This document shows positions 1 through 11,033 of a stretch of DNA of 16,805 bases, in pieces (within the stretch, counting starts at the first letter, position 1; each line of letters starts with the position of its first letter). Source of the DNA: Brachionus koreanus (taxonomy: Eukaryota; Rotifera; Eurotatoria; Ploima; Brachionidae); NCBI GenBank assembly GCA_016987375.1, contig PJRA01000274.1, positions 569,539 to 586,343 on the forward strand, in the 5' to 3' direction. The notes beneath the pieces were generated by a model, which had not been told where the DNA came from, did no database searches, and saw only the letters and a list, made by a program, of their open reading frames with translations. A program made the translations under genes and the position numbers.

Positions 1-195
1 AAAGTGGAGTAGGAGAATTTCAAAATTTATAATTAAAAAAAAAACATTTATTTTTTAACCACTCACACCTAATAGTTAAAATAAACAAAACTTGTTGTTT
101 ATACGGCTATTAAAAAAATTGATTTGATAGATCCGACCGAAAATTTTTTTTTTCTTTTCATTTTAAAGATATTTATTAAATTAAAAAAATTTTAG
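1..195 (+). other. Probable end of an upstream ABCA intron
   Basis: Stops in all frames and long A/T runs, leading to the acceptor at 191-195. The first membrane helix expected of an ABCA protein is not encoded here, so it lies further upstream. Confidence 0.6.
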
Positions 196-2896
196 TGCTA
201 GAAAAATGCTTTACAAAGTTGACCAAATTCTCAAGTCTAAGTATTCGAAAAATTTGTTTGAATTAGATGAATGTTTGACAGAAAATTCAAAATCTCAAAA
301 TATAGACAATCCTTCAACGACAAATTGTGATAAAAAATATGTGGAAAATATAAATTCAGAAAATGAAAGTAATCAAAATTCAAGCTCAGAATTAAACACG
401 AAAGCAAATTCAAGTTTAAAATTTAATCAGTGGCTGACTGATTTGTCCAAAATCGATCCTAGTCAAAAACAATATGACAATGAAAAGTTAGAATCATATA
501 TCATAAATTTAGAAGAAGCTATACATGACTTGAGTCAACTGAGTGCTTATTTTCCTAGTGGCCTGTGCAAGTCGAAAAATCCTGACGAAATAATGGAAGA
601 AGGAAAGCGTTTAAGAAGCCACCATAGACCCGAAAACTTTATGAACATAAATTCATTATCAAATGACCAAAAATTAAAAGATACTTTCAGCGAAAATCGT
701 GGATTTGGAGCTTTATGGTTTGCTATGCAGGACACATTTTGTGGCCCTAACCACCATCAAAATTCAAGCTATACAGACACTAATTTTGAATCTCTTAATC
801 TCACATTCGAACAAACTCGAACTCTTAGTGTTCTTTTTCATCTAACCTACAACAATCCAGTTATACTTTACTCGCCAAATTCAAGCTTAATAACAGATAA
901 TTTAATAAAAAAATCAAATCAAACATTTGAGCTAATTGATAAAATTAGTAAATTTTCAGGCAAATGGCTTAATTTGAGTCAAAATTTAAGAGAAATCATT
1001 TACAATGAAACACTTGGAAGCATTGCCACAAGCTTTCTTGATTCTAGAAACAAAACATTGGATATTCTAATGGAACAAATAGAAACTATTGATTCTGCAG
1101 CATGTTCCTGGCTTTCATTGGTTTCGGGCGTTAATTTAAACATTTTTAAAGGCTTCAATGATGAACAAGACTTGGTCGATTATTTTCTCCAACAAGCTTA
1201 TAATGATAATGTGACTGTAATTGCTAGTCTAGTTTTCGATGTCAAAAATACATCGGCCAAATTAGATCCATACATTAGATACAAAATTAGGCAAAATGCA
1301 TCATTTACATACACTACTAAGAAAATTAGAGAACGTTACTGGTATCCCTCACCACGAGACTGGGACTATTACTACTATTTGTTTGGATTTGTTTGGCTCC
1401 AAGACTTGATCGATAGAGCCATAATAGACTATCATTCAAATAGAACTGTTTTAGAGCCTGGTTCCTTTCTTAATCAAATGCCCTATCCGTGCTACATGAT
1501 AGACAATTTTCTCCAAATGATTCAACATGTCATGCCATTGTGCTTAGCTATCTCATTTGTATACACTGTGTCCATGTTGACTCAAACAATAGTACATGAA
1601 AAAGAAATGCGCCTTAGAGAAGTCATGAAAATAATGGGTCTTAGTAATTCTGTGCATTTGATAGCATGGTTTATAACATATTTTATGCAATTTACTCTTA
1701 TTATGGCAGTAGTAACTGTTGTTCTTCACTATGGCAAAATATTGTCTCACAGTAATCCGATTTTGATTTTTTTTTTATTAGAAATATTTTCCATTGCGAC
1801 CATTTGCTTTTCGTTTTTGGTCTCATCACTCTATTCCAAAGCAAAATTGGCAGCTGCTTCAGCAGGAATTCTCTATTTTCTATCATATGTGCCCTGTATG
1901 TACATATCAATAAGAGAAGATGTGGCTTTTGAAATAATACCAAGCTGGTCCAAGAGTTTAGCATGTCTTTTGTCAACGTCAGCTTTTGGAATAGGCGCCA
2001 AGTACATAGCTTTTTTTGAAAATGACGGCGCAGGTCTTCAATGGCACAATTTGAACAAATCTCCTTTGGAAAATGACAATTATAATTGCCTCAATTGTAT
2101 AATTATCATGATAATAGACTGTGTTCTTTATCTATTGTTAGCATGGTATATTGAAAATGTAAACCCAAGCTTTGGAATTCCGTTGCCTTGGAACTATCCG
2201 CTTAAAATAAGCTACTGGACTGGCGAACAAGAAATTGTACACAAACAAAAAGAATCCTTTTGGAAAAGAGTTAAATTATTTTTCAAAAAAGATAACTTGT
2301 CTTATGCAGAGCCTGATCAAGCAAGATTGTTAAATGATTTTGAAAGTGGCAATAGCGTGAATAAAAAGAGTAAAAAAGCTGATTTTTTTGAAGCAGAACC
2401 AAATGGTTTGAAAATTGGAGTTTCAATTAAAAATTTGTATAAAAAATATGATGACTCAAAATTGGCTGTAAATAATTTGAGTATAAATTTCTACGAAAGT
2501 CAAATTACATCTTTTTTGGGACATAATGGAGCTGGAAAGACTACTACCTTGAGTATACTGACCGGTTTGCTACCTGCAACTAGCGGTAGTGCGTTAATAT
2601 ATGACAAAGATATTTTAACTGAAATTAATGAGATACGCAAAAATTTAGGATTTTGTCCTCAACATAATATTCTGTTCGACAAATTGACTGTTGAAGAACA
2701 TCTGTGGTTTTATGCAAAAATTAAGTTTATTAGCGATACGGCTATTGATGAGCTTATAGAAAATTTTTTGATTGATACAGAATTGGCCAAGAAAAGAAAT
2801 AATTTGGTACATACTCTATCCGGTGGAATGCAGCGAAAATTAAGTGTTGCTATATCGTTTGTAGGTGACGCTAATTTGGTTATACTAGATGAACCG
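196..2896 (+). CDS. ABCA1-like: ABCA exon A: ectodomain 1, first membrane block, first two thirds of NBD1
   Basis: The frame is open from 185. A polypyrimidine-poor acceptor (tttag, 191-195) places the exon start at 196 in mid-codon, which implies an upstream exon, so Met206 is probably internal. The first ~75 residues are rich in Asn, Ser and Lys. The ectodomain has many N-x-S/T sites. Hydrophobic segments run from about nt 1500 to 2155 and are followed by a basic linker. NBD1 begins near nt 2415, with Walker A at 2519-2545, the Q-loop CPQHN at 2654-2668, LSGGMQ at 2816-2833 and Walker B LVILDEP at 2876-2896. The exon ends in phase 0 at a perfect GTAAGT donor (2897-2902). Reading on gives unrelated residues and a stop at 2948. 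A single 2.7-kb exon is very long compared with the roughly 50-exon vertebrate gene. Confidence 0.92.
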
Positions 2897-5800
2897 GTAA
2901 GTTTCAACAAAATCTACAATTTAAAAAAAGAAAATTTCCTTTTATTCTAAAACCATGTTTTATTAGAATTAAAGAAAAAAAATAGATTCAACCGAAAAAT
3001 TAAATTAATTTAGAACTTAAAGGAAATTTAAATGACATAGCAGAATATTTGCTAACTTATTTTTTTTTCAAATGCGATGTTTTTTATTACTTATTTCTTG
3101 CTTAGCTAATATTTACATTTTTTAATTGAATTTATAATGTAAATTTTTCAAAAATCACAGATTTCAATTAACCGTCTTTGAAATGATGGTTTAAATAAAA
3201 AAAATTATTCTCTTATAGAAGCAAGACTTGTAAAAAAGTTTTTGAATTTTTGGAATTTCAGTTACCTTTTCCTCTGTCTATTATAGTAATATATTTAACC
3301 CATTTCCTAAAAATACCAATTTAGCCTTTTTTTAGATATGATTTTTTCAAAACCGTCTGATGACCATAAATATTTTGGTCATCAATTATAAAAGATTATA
3401 TTATGTTTGCAGACTTGTTTTTAAGAATCTTTGATCAGTGCTTTAAAATCGTTTAGCTAGAACTTCTGGTTTCGAATCAAATACTTCAAAGTTTGACTCT
3501 ACTGAATATAATAATTCTTCAGCTTTCAACTGTTCAGTTTAATCTTTCTTTACAATAATTGTTTGGCAGGAGTATATGATCAAATTCTTAATTTTTTCTT
3601 TAATTTTAAAAATCAACAACCACTTTCTGTACTTATATTTTAAGATATTTGATATTTGAAGCCAGAGTTATTCACTTTCGGATAAGGTTAAGTTGATAAA
3701 ACTCAGTTTAATTATTTCTAACTTTATTTTATTAAACAATGCTACTAAACGTATAACTAATACGACATCAGGCTAGGTAAACTTTCTATCGTGTTCAATG
3801 AAATTTCATTTTCATATGATTTAATTTTTGGTGACAAAGTAAAATTTTGGATCAAATTTCATTTTTCAAAAATGATCACAAAAATGACAACATTTTAACT
3901 GCGCAATTACTACATTGACTGCTAATATTTTCAGATAACAATTTTAGTTAACTCCTGACTAATTTAGTAATAAAAAAATATTTTTATACAATAAAAGACA
4001 ACTTTTATATTAAACTATTTTATTTTATAATAAAAAATAAGTCAAATAAAAAATGAACAGCAATTTATTAAAATTTGTCAGGAAATTTATTGACAGTCTT
4101 AAAAATTATTTTTCAAAAACTTTTAAATGTTAAGAAAATTTAAAAATCTGGGATGAAATTTAATTAAGAATTTGAAATTTATTGATCATTTTTTAAGACT
4201 AATAAATTAAAATTAAAATCATAATAAAGTTTTATAAAAATAAAATATAGTAAAAATAGTAAAATATCAATTATACATATTATGAAAATTCAGAGTTGTA
4301 GGATACATTAGATATGATTAATTATCTGATGGCTCAAGGTAAAAAAAAGAAATAGCAAATTAGAAATTACTCAATGTAGTAGGATATTCAATATATCTTG
4401 ATTTGATTATTAGTAAATGAAATAAAGTTTTACAATTTTATAGTAAAAGATTAATTAAAAAATGTCAATCAGAAATCAAGATAATACCAATTGAAACATT
4501 ATTGTTTCCCAAATCAAATCAATTATGGAACAAAGCGAAGCCTACTTTAATTTTTATAATTTATTAAATGATCTTCTAAAAATAGATTTTTATACATAAT
4601 TTTGTCAATTACTTTAACACTAGAAAGCCCGGCTGATTTCTCATAAAAATTTCAAATAAAGTTATAAAGATAAATTAAACATTTTCTTTGAAAATTTATT
4701 AATTTTCTAAAAATTACAATCAAGATTTTTAGCTTATAAAGATCATTTTTTAAAAATTTTATTTATATGTGATAAAATCAAAGTTTTAATCTTTCAAAAA
4801 GGGGTCTAAAAAACCCCTCGGACGTTCTAGTGTTAATAAATCTTTCCCAATGGTATAAGCCCATGGAGTTAAATTAATAAAGTTAAAGATTACTCAATTG
4901 CAAAAGGCATTTAATTGTAATTTTTCTTTTCTTTTTTTTATTTTATTTTTTTATGTATATCATACTTAAATTTTCCATGGGACTTAAACTTAACACTAGA
5001 AGCACCAAACGAGTCAAAATGACTCGTTTGAAAAATTTTTAAATCCTCATATCTTTTGAATGGATTTTTCAAATAATTATATCTTTTTTGAATTATGTAG
5101 ATTTTAAAATTTTCTTTAAAAAGTGATATTACTTTATAAAATTATTTTAGTTTATTTATAAAATATTTTTGAATTTAAAAAAACCTGAAAAAATGCTTGG
5201 TGCTTCTAGTGTTAAATAACTAAATAAAATAAATAAATAAATTGAAACATTGAAAGTAAGAAAGATTGTAGACAATCGTCATTACAATAACGATTGTACT
5301 TAAAATTAATTTAATTGAAATATCAAGATAAATAACTTGATAAGTTATTTATTGTAAGAATATCAGATCATGGTAACAGAGTTAAAGCTAAAGTCAGCGC
5401 CCAATTTTTTAAATATTAGTTATAATTTTATTTCTGAGTAGAACTATTTTCTGACATCTCATTTCATTAGTTCATAGGCCAAAGCTAAAAAATAAACATT
5501 AATATTTCTTACTGATACTAAGGTTTAATAATTTAATTGTTCGATGTTCAAAAAACATAAGATTGATTTATTCTACTTTAAAAAATTTATATTTGATTAA
5601 CATGATGCTAGATAATTTAATTTAATAATTAAACTGAATATTTTTTAGACTGCTGGAGTTGATCCACATGCAAGAAGAGCAATATGGGATTTGCTTCTCA
5701 AATACAAACAAGGAAGAACAATAATTCTCTCTACTCATCATATGGATGAAGCTGAGCTCTTAGGAGACCGAATTGCTATAATTTCAAATGGAAAGCTTCA

Positions 5801-8800
5801 GTGTTGTGGAACCTCTTTGTTTCTAAAAAACGCTCTTGGTGAAGGAAACAACTTAACGCTGGTAAAAGATTGTGAATTAATTAATCAAGATATTGAATTT
5901 TATGAACAAGAATTTAATCTCAATGGAGTGGAGTCTCCTTATATAAAATCACTTGAGAATTTCTCCGAGTTTTGTATAATAACAAGTGAAAAAATCTCTG
6001 ATCTACTCAAAATTAAATATGCTAACGAAATTCTTGATCTAATACGACAATTTGTGCCATCTGCTTTCCTCAAAGCCGAAACATTAAGAGAATATCAATT
6101 TGTGCTGCCTTTGCACGAACGCTCAAATCAAAACTACTGGAATCTTTTCAAAGAATTGGAAAAACATTTACAATCAATTAGGGCTAAGTCTTATGGTGTA
6201 CATGATGTCTCATTAGAAGAAATATTTGTCAAAGCTGTTGAGCTAAATACCGGTTGTGATAAAACTAAAGAAAAAAGTGAGGAAAAAAATTCAATTGATG
6301 AATCTCTTTACAATTTGGACTACATTTATTCAGATTTAGAAACTGGATATAGACTTTATTTTAGACAAATTAAATCTCTAGTCATTAAAAAATATTTGTA
6401 CAATAAAAGAAATTGGAAAAGTCTTTTGACGCAAATAATTCTGCCTGCTTGTTTTGTTAGCATAGCAATGACTGTGGCTCTTTCGGCACCGGGCTTCCTC
6501 GACTTACCTCCTTTGGAACTTAGTCCAGCGCAGTTTTATCCCCTAACAAAGCCAGAAGGCATTCACGTGCCTTTCTCTTTCAATACCAACCAAACTGTCG
6601 ATTCTTGGCAGAAATCTGCTCCAAGCAAAGACATAATTGAAAGTTTATTTGGACTTGCTGGTATTGCGTCTACTTGCACACTAAATGAAAAAAATCTCAG
6701 CATCAGTGATATAATAAACAAAGATTATGAGTCTAATGGACTCATTTTTAATCAAAGTTATTTTGGTTTTAGTCAATTTTGTAAAATTGTTTTCAATCAA
6801 AATTGTGATATTGATTTGAATAATTTTCAAATTAACAACATTTCGGTTAAATCAACTATTAAAAACACTAAGTTTGGTAGCTTTACTCCAAAGTGTCAGT
6901 GTATAAAGGACAATTCTGGATTCATGTGTTCTGAGGGATTTGACATGCCACCATCATTTAAAACAATAACTCATGAAACATTGTTGAATATCAGTGGTGA
7001 AAATGAAACAGAATATTATTTGTCAACAACAGACATGTATCGTCTAAAACGATACGGAGGACTTGGCTTCGATAAAGACAAGATTGTTGACAACTATAAA
7101 AATTTGAATGAACAAGTGCAAAATTTGGAAAAACAGCGTCTTGCACGTATTTGGTACAATAACAAGGGCTTTCATTCAATGCCAGTATTTCTTAATGTTC
7201 TTAATAATGCTATCCTAAGAGCCAATGTGAAGAAAAATTTAAACAATTCTAATATTCGCTTAAATGAATATGGAATTAGCGCTATAAATCATCCAATGAA
7301 TCAAACAAATAATTATCTTAGCACAGAATATTTATTACAAGGCTCTGATGTGCTCATTTCAATATTTACCATTGTGGCAATGAGCTTTGTAAATGCATCA
7401 TTTGTTCTTTTTTTGGTCTATGAACGTTCAATAAAATCACTACATCTTCAATTTCTTATGGGTTTAAATCCATTTTTGTACTGGATAACTAATTTTCTAT
7501 GGGACATGATAAACTACATGCTACCAGCTTCATGTGTTATAATTATATTTAAAATATTTGATGTTCCAGCCTATGTGCATGGCAGCAATTATCCAGCAGT
7601 TATACTTTTATTTTTGTTTTATGGTTGGAGTGTAAGTCCATTGATGTATCCAATGACATTTATATTTAAGGAACCATCAAGTGCTTACATATTTCTAATA
7701 GTGATAAATCTATTCACTGGCATTACATGTGTTGAATCGAGCTTTTTGCTTCAGGTATTTTCCTTTGACACTCAGCTTAAATTTGTCTTTGATTTTGTCA
7801 AAATTGCTTTTCTCGTGTTTCCACCTTATTGTCTAGGAAGAGGTTTAATCGACATAGCCTACAATGATTATTACAACACATTTTACACTAAGACAGGACA
7901 GATTTCTAAGATTAGGTCACCTTTCGAATGGGATATTACCACTCGAAATTTAGTTGCCATGGCTTGTATAGGCTTTGTCTCTTGGATATTCACTCTGTTG
8001 CTCGAATACGAGTTTTTCAAGTTTAAATGGATAAAAAAAATCTTCCAAGACAAACAGAAATTGGTGTATATAGCTAAAAATGAGGATTCTGATGTTAAAA
8101 TGGAAAGATTGAGAATAGAGAATGGCCGCGTAAATGGTGATCAATTGATACTTAAAGGCATTAGAAAAGCTTACACAAAATTAAATGATTTTTCGATTAG
8201 AAATTTTTTCAAACGAAACAAAAAATTTATAGCAGTTAAAAATTTAAGTTTTGGAATACCTGAAGGAGAATGCTTTGGTCTTTTAGGGGTAAATGGTGCA
8301 GGTAAAACAACTACATTTAAAATGCTTACAACTGATTTTTGTCCGACCAGTGGTGAAATTCTTGTAAGAAATTGGATAAATTTGGTTGATGCACTAGAAA
8401 ATAAAAAATTGTTTTGGTCAAAAATTGGTTATTGTCCTCAGTTTGATGCCTTATACGAAGAACTTACTCCCGATGAACATATTCGTTTATTTGCAAGAAT
8501 CAGAGGTGTTAAAGCTATGCATGAAAGTGTGCTTAGTCGTAGTTTATTAGAAAGATTGGACTTGGTTCAGTATGGAGATAAACCTGTGGGAGAATTGAGT
8601 TTAGGCAACAAAAGAAAATTATCCACAGCAATTGCTTTGGTTGGAAATCCAACGATTATTTTCTTGGATGAACCTACATCAGGACAAGATCCTGTTTCAA
8701 GGCGAAAGCTTTGGCAGGAAATCCGTAATTTAACAAGAATTAAGAAAAAATCTGTCCTCTTAACCTCTCATTCAATGGAAGAATGCGAGGCTTTATGCAC

Positions 8801-9628
8801 TAGACTGGTAATCTTTTTTGTTTTTAGAGCAATTTTTTAATGGTCCTTTTTTTTAACTTAAATAAAATCTTGAATATTTGAAATAAGATATCTAATGAAT
8901 AAGATGAATTAAATTTTTTTTTTCTACAGGCAATTATGGTTGATGGTTCGTTTAGGTGTATTGGAAGTGTTCAACATTTAAAAACAAAATTTGGCGACGG
9001 CTATACATTAACAGTAAAGCTGAAAGAAATGCCTAGCAACCAGGAGACAATTTCAAATGCTTCAAACAAAGATCAATGCACTTCATCAAGAGCATATGAT
9101 ACTGGTCCTTCCAACAATAAATACATATGTATGATAATGAGAGAACTAAGAAAAAATATAGACCCTTACTGCAAATTAAGGGAGAGGAATTTCAACAATG
9201 TTTATCAATTTGAATTGAGAACTCCCGAATCAGAATCATATGACATAGGTGATATTTACAGACTAATAGAATTGAATAAGCTGAAATTTAATATTTGCGA
9301 TTATTCGTTGAGTCAGAATACTTTGGATAATGTATTTGTCAATTTCGTAAGAGAACAAACTTCAAAAAAAGAAGATTATTTTGATGAAAGTGAAGAAGAA
9401 ATAGAGAACATAAGGTGTAATAAAAAATTTTTCAATGATGAAATAATTAATCTAGCTGAAGATGTTCTGATCGACAACATTGGTGATAATTTGATTGATT
9501 TTGATTTTTTTTCTTCAAGTGGCAAACTTGTTTTAAGCCGACCTGGCTTAGATTCAGTTCTAATTAAATCGAATTCTTCTAGAAATTTGCCAGGTTCTAT
9601 TTTAAATGATGACGTAAGTTCTGTTTAA
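196..9628 (+). CDS. ABCA1-like: ABCA1-like full ABC transporter (lipid exporter/floppase), 5' partial, spliced
   Basis: Joined exons 196-2896, 5649-8807 and 8930-9628 give 2182 residues from Met206. The visible order is large ectodomain, membrane block, NBD1, second ectodomain, membrane block, NBD2 and cytoplasmic tail. This is the ABCA layout, and the length is close to human ABCA1 (about 2260) once a missing first exon with helix 1 is allowed for. Ectodomain motifs match ABCA1/A4/A7: QMPYPCY before the first membrane block, and NNKGFHS...LNNAILRAN and YGISAINHP in the second. NBD1 has Walker [10 protein letters not shown], signature LSGGMQ, Walker B LVILDEP and H-loop THHMDEA. NBD2 has [14 protein letters not shown] and TSHSMEE, but its signature reads LSLGN. 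The tail has VFVNF, a conserved ABCA1 motif. Known members move phospholipid or sterol out of membranes. The substrate here is inferred only, and I cannot tell A1, A4, A7 and A2 apart. Confidence 0.93.
4618..4832. mobile_element. Non-autonomous TTAA-flanked inverted-repeat element (piggyBac-type MITE), copy 1
   Basis: TTAA stands at both ends (4614-4617 and 4833-4836), as in the TTAA target duplication of piggyBac elements. The left end reads CACTAGAAAGCCCGG, and the right end, read inward on -, gives CACTAGAACGTCCGA: eight matching bases, then a diverged stretch. It has 215 bp, no open frame, and a 6-bp-arm hairpin (AGGGGT/ACCCCT, 4800-4805 with 4813-4818) 14 nt inside the right end. It aligns along its length with the copy at 10828-11033. 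Confidence 0.75.
4994..5211. mobile_element. Non-autonomous TTAA-flanked inverted-repeat element, copy 2 (distinct subfamily)
   Basis: It has perfect 15-bp terminal inverted repeats (CACTAGAAGCACCAA, 4994-5008, and its complement, 5197-5211) flanked by TTAA at 4990-4993 and 5212-5215. Counting TTAA, 19 bp match perfectly. The length is 218 bp with no coding capacity. Just inside the left end is a perfect hairpin with 11-bp arms and a 3-nt loop (5006-5016 with 5020-5030). It shares CACTAGAA and a similar AT-rich interior with copies 1 and 3, but the hairpin sequence differs. The intact ends suggest it is the youngest of the three. Confidence 0.85.
5328..5352. repeat. Perfect palindrome, 11-bp arms
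   Basis: Arms 5328-5338 and 5342-5352 are exact complements around GAT. The sequence is AT-only except near the centre. It lies in the large ABCA intron, outside the inverted-repeat elements. No role can be assigned. Confidence 0.5.
5649..8807 (+). CDS. ABCA1-like: ABCA exon B: end of NBD1, ectodomain 2, second membrane block, most of NBD2
   Basis: The exon starts in phase 0 with [14 protein letters not shown], 14 codons before the TTG at 5691, and completes the NBD1 D-loop. The H-loop histidines are at 5736-5741. After an acidic linker, the first helix of the second half lies near nt 6415-6495. Ectodomain 2 follows (about 6500-7330), with paired cysteines (CQC near 6892-6903) and several N-x-S/T sites. 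The membrane helices lie at about 7345-8025. NBD2 has Walker A at 8286-8312, the Q-loop YCPQFDA, a signature at 8595-8609 reading LSLGN, Walker B IIFLDEP and the D-loop SGQDP (8679-8693). The H-loop TSHSMEE precedes the donor GTAATC at 8808. Confidence 0.93.
8930..9628 (+). CDS. ABCA1-like: ABCA exon C: end of NBD2 and regulatory C-terminal tail
   Basis: The acceptor tttctacag ends at 8929. The exon opens with [18 protein letters not shown], which continues CTRL from exon B and matches the ABCA1 NBD2 end. VFVNF at 9332-9346 corresponds to the ABCA1 C-terminal VFVNFA motif. The tail beyond it is about 93 residues, roughly twice the ABCA1 length, and is acidic. It ends DVSSV-stop, which fits a class I PDZ ligand (S/T-x-hydrophobic), as ABCA1 also ends in a PDZ ligand. 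A GTAAGT at 9613-9618 overlaps these last codons and could be a donor, so the end is slightly uncertain. Confidence 0.88.
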   Translation, partial: AIMVDGSFRCIGSVQHLKTKFGDGYTLTVKLKEMPSNQETISNASNKDQCTSSRAYDTGPSNNKYICMIMRELRKNIDPYCKLRERNFNNVYQFELRTPESESYDIGDIYRLIELNKLKFNICDYSLSQNTLDNVFVNFVREQTSKKEDYFDESEEEIENIRCNKKFFNDEIINLAEDVLIDNIGDNLIDFDFFSSSGKLVLSRPGLDSVLIKSNSSRNLPGSILNDDVSSV

Positions 9629-10823
9629 AAAAAAAAACTGTTTTTAAAAACTTTTTATTTTTATTTACCGTGTTTGAAAAAAGTCTTTTTTCGTATTTTA
9701 AATTTACTTTTGTAAAATTTAAAATTGCTCAAAAGTTTTTTTATTTTTTTATTCATCATGAGTACAATCAATATTATTTTTTTTTATTTGTTTAAAAAAA
9801 ATAAAATTTTTAAAATATAATTTTCAATTCATTCAAAAAAATATTCACAATAACAAAGAAAATCTTTTTTTTTTTAATAAATATTATAATAAAATGGGTC
9901 CAGAAATCCCTGCGGTCTGCGGTGGATTCAAAGATTAGATCTCTGATAATTAGAATGTTTTTTAAAAAACTAATTTTAAAGCATTTGCTAGCTCAATTTA
10001 GAAGAAAAAAAATATATAGAGAATTTTTAATACCTATGCTATTAGCGGAAATAATCTAATAATTTCAAAAACTTCTTTTTTTTAATTAAATCGATGCAAA
10101 AAATGGCGAATCATTAATATCTAATATTTACATGTGAAAATTTTCCATTTGAAAATAAAGTGTATATTCTCATAAATTTATCAAATACAAAGCACAAAAT
10201 TAAAAATTTCATTTAAGAAAGTATCAAATTAAATTTTTGTCAGCAAATTTTTTGAATTAAACAAAAAAGTAAACTACAATTATTTTTAAGGCTTTTATTG
10301 TGAGTAGACTTGAATTAACGGAATTAATTGTAAAAATTATACAAAATGAATCGTATACAGCCCCAGGAATCACTAAAAAGAAAAAAAATATTTTTTTTAA
10401 TAAACTAGACAAAATTTGGAAAAAATCTATGATTTTCCTTTTTTGAATTAATGTTTTATTTGATTAAAATTTTGAATATTATTAAAATTAACAAGTTTTT
10501 AGAGTAAAGAATTCGAAATTCAAGTGTTCTGCTATTGTTTTTTTTTTTGATTTACCAGAAAAGTAAGCTATTACTATTTCACAATAAATAAATTCAAAGC
10601 ACGTGTTATGAATTTTTTGTAAGTTGAACACTTTTTTAACACTATCCGTTAAAAACAACAAAATGGAATCAGTAAAAACAATTGTGGACAAAACTAAACA
10701 AAAACATAACTCTTTTTAGTGCATTTAAAAAAATTTGTCTCGGAGCTAAATATTCTTCATGGATGCCTTAGCTGTTCTTTTCAACTTAAATAACAGCATA
10801 AAGTACATATAAGTTGCATTGAA
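9629..10823. other. Intergenic, ABCA 3' flank; no gene seen
   Basis: Very AT-rich with long T and A runs. The first ~270 nt probably hold the ABCA 3' UTR. A short GC-richer patch at 9898-9932 contains a direct CTGCGGT doublet (9911-9924) and is unassigned. The small open frame on - at 10488-10691 has biased composition and no recognisable domain. Confidence 0.6.
9800..9893 (+). promoter_or_regulatory. Candidate ABCA polyadenylation signals
   Basis: AATAAA occurs at 9800-9805, 9876-9881 and 9888-9893, between 172 and 260 nt after the ABCA stop. In DNA this AT-rich the hexamer is expected often by chance, so these are positional candidates only. Confidence 0.3.
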
Positions 10824-10827
10824 TTAA

Positions 10828-11033
10828 CAATGAAAAGCCTGATTGATTATAAATAAAAATTTAAATTTCAGTTATCTAGACAAATTTAATATTTTTTCTG
10901 AAAATTAATTTAATTTTTTTTAGAATTAAAACCAAGATTCTGAGTTTCTAAAAGAAGTATTAAATTAAAAAAGTTTAAGTTTAAAAAACCAATTGAAAAA
11001 GGACTCTAAAAAAACCTATCGGATTTCCTAGTG
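10828..11033. mobile_element. TTAA-flanked inverted-repeat element, copy 3 (decayed)
   Basis: TTAA at 10824-10827 and 11034-11037 brackets 206 bp. The left end (CAATGAAAAGCCTGATTGAT) is a mutated version of copy 1, and the right end reads inward as CACTAGGAAATCCGA. The interior follows copy 1 in order: AAAAATTT, a CAAGAT stretch, then AAAGG(A/G)..CTCTAAAAAA near the right end. The subterminal hairpin is partly lost. A LINE fragment begins within about 30 bp of its right end. Confidence 0.65.

Larger units (their letters stand above)
2897..5648 (+). other. ABCA intron 1 (2752 nt), holding two TTAA-flanked elements
   Basis: The donor GTAAGT follows DEP and the acceptor ttttttag (5641-5648) precedes TAGVDP, so joining restores the D-loop expected of ABCA NBD1. 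The interior is AT-rich with no coding potential that I can see. It contains two short inverted-repeat elements (4618-4832 and 4994-5211) and some small palindromes (3358-3384 and 5328-5352). Nothing else is recognisable between 2903 and 4613. Confidence 0.9.

Noticed and set aside
206..208. Met206 as the true ABCA start
   Set aside because: A frame open to 185, an acceptor at 191-195 and the missing first membrane helix indicate an upstream exon.
547..735. Antisense open frame opposite ABCA exon A
   Set aside because: Shadow of the coding strand; the same holds for those at 1553-1976, 2710-2910, 6991-7179 and 7950-8144.
3466..3476. GGTTTCGAATC-like string as a tRNA or SINE B box
   Set aside because: No matching A box, acceptor stem or cloverleaf around it.
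4855..4990. Imperfect inverted CCATGG-containing segments as a fourth element
   Set aside because: Matches are short and interrupted, with no clean ends or target duplication.
10488..10691. 67-codon open frame on -
   Set aside because: No recognisable motif, AT-biased content, no splice context or partner; expected by chance in this composition.
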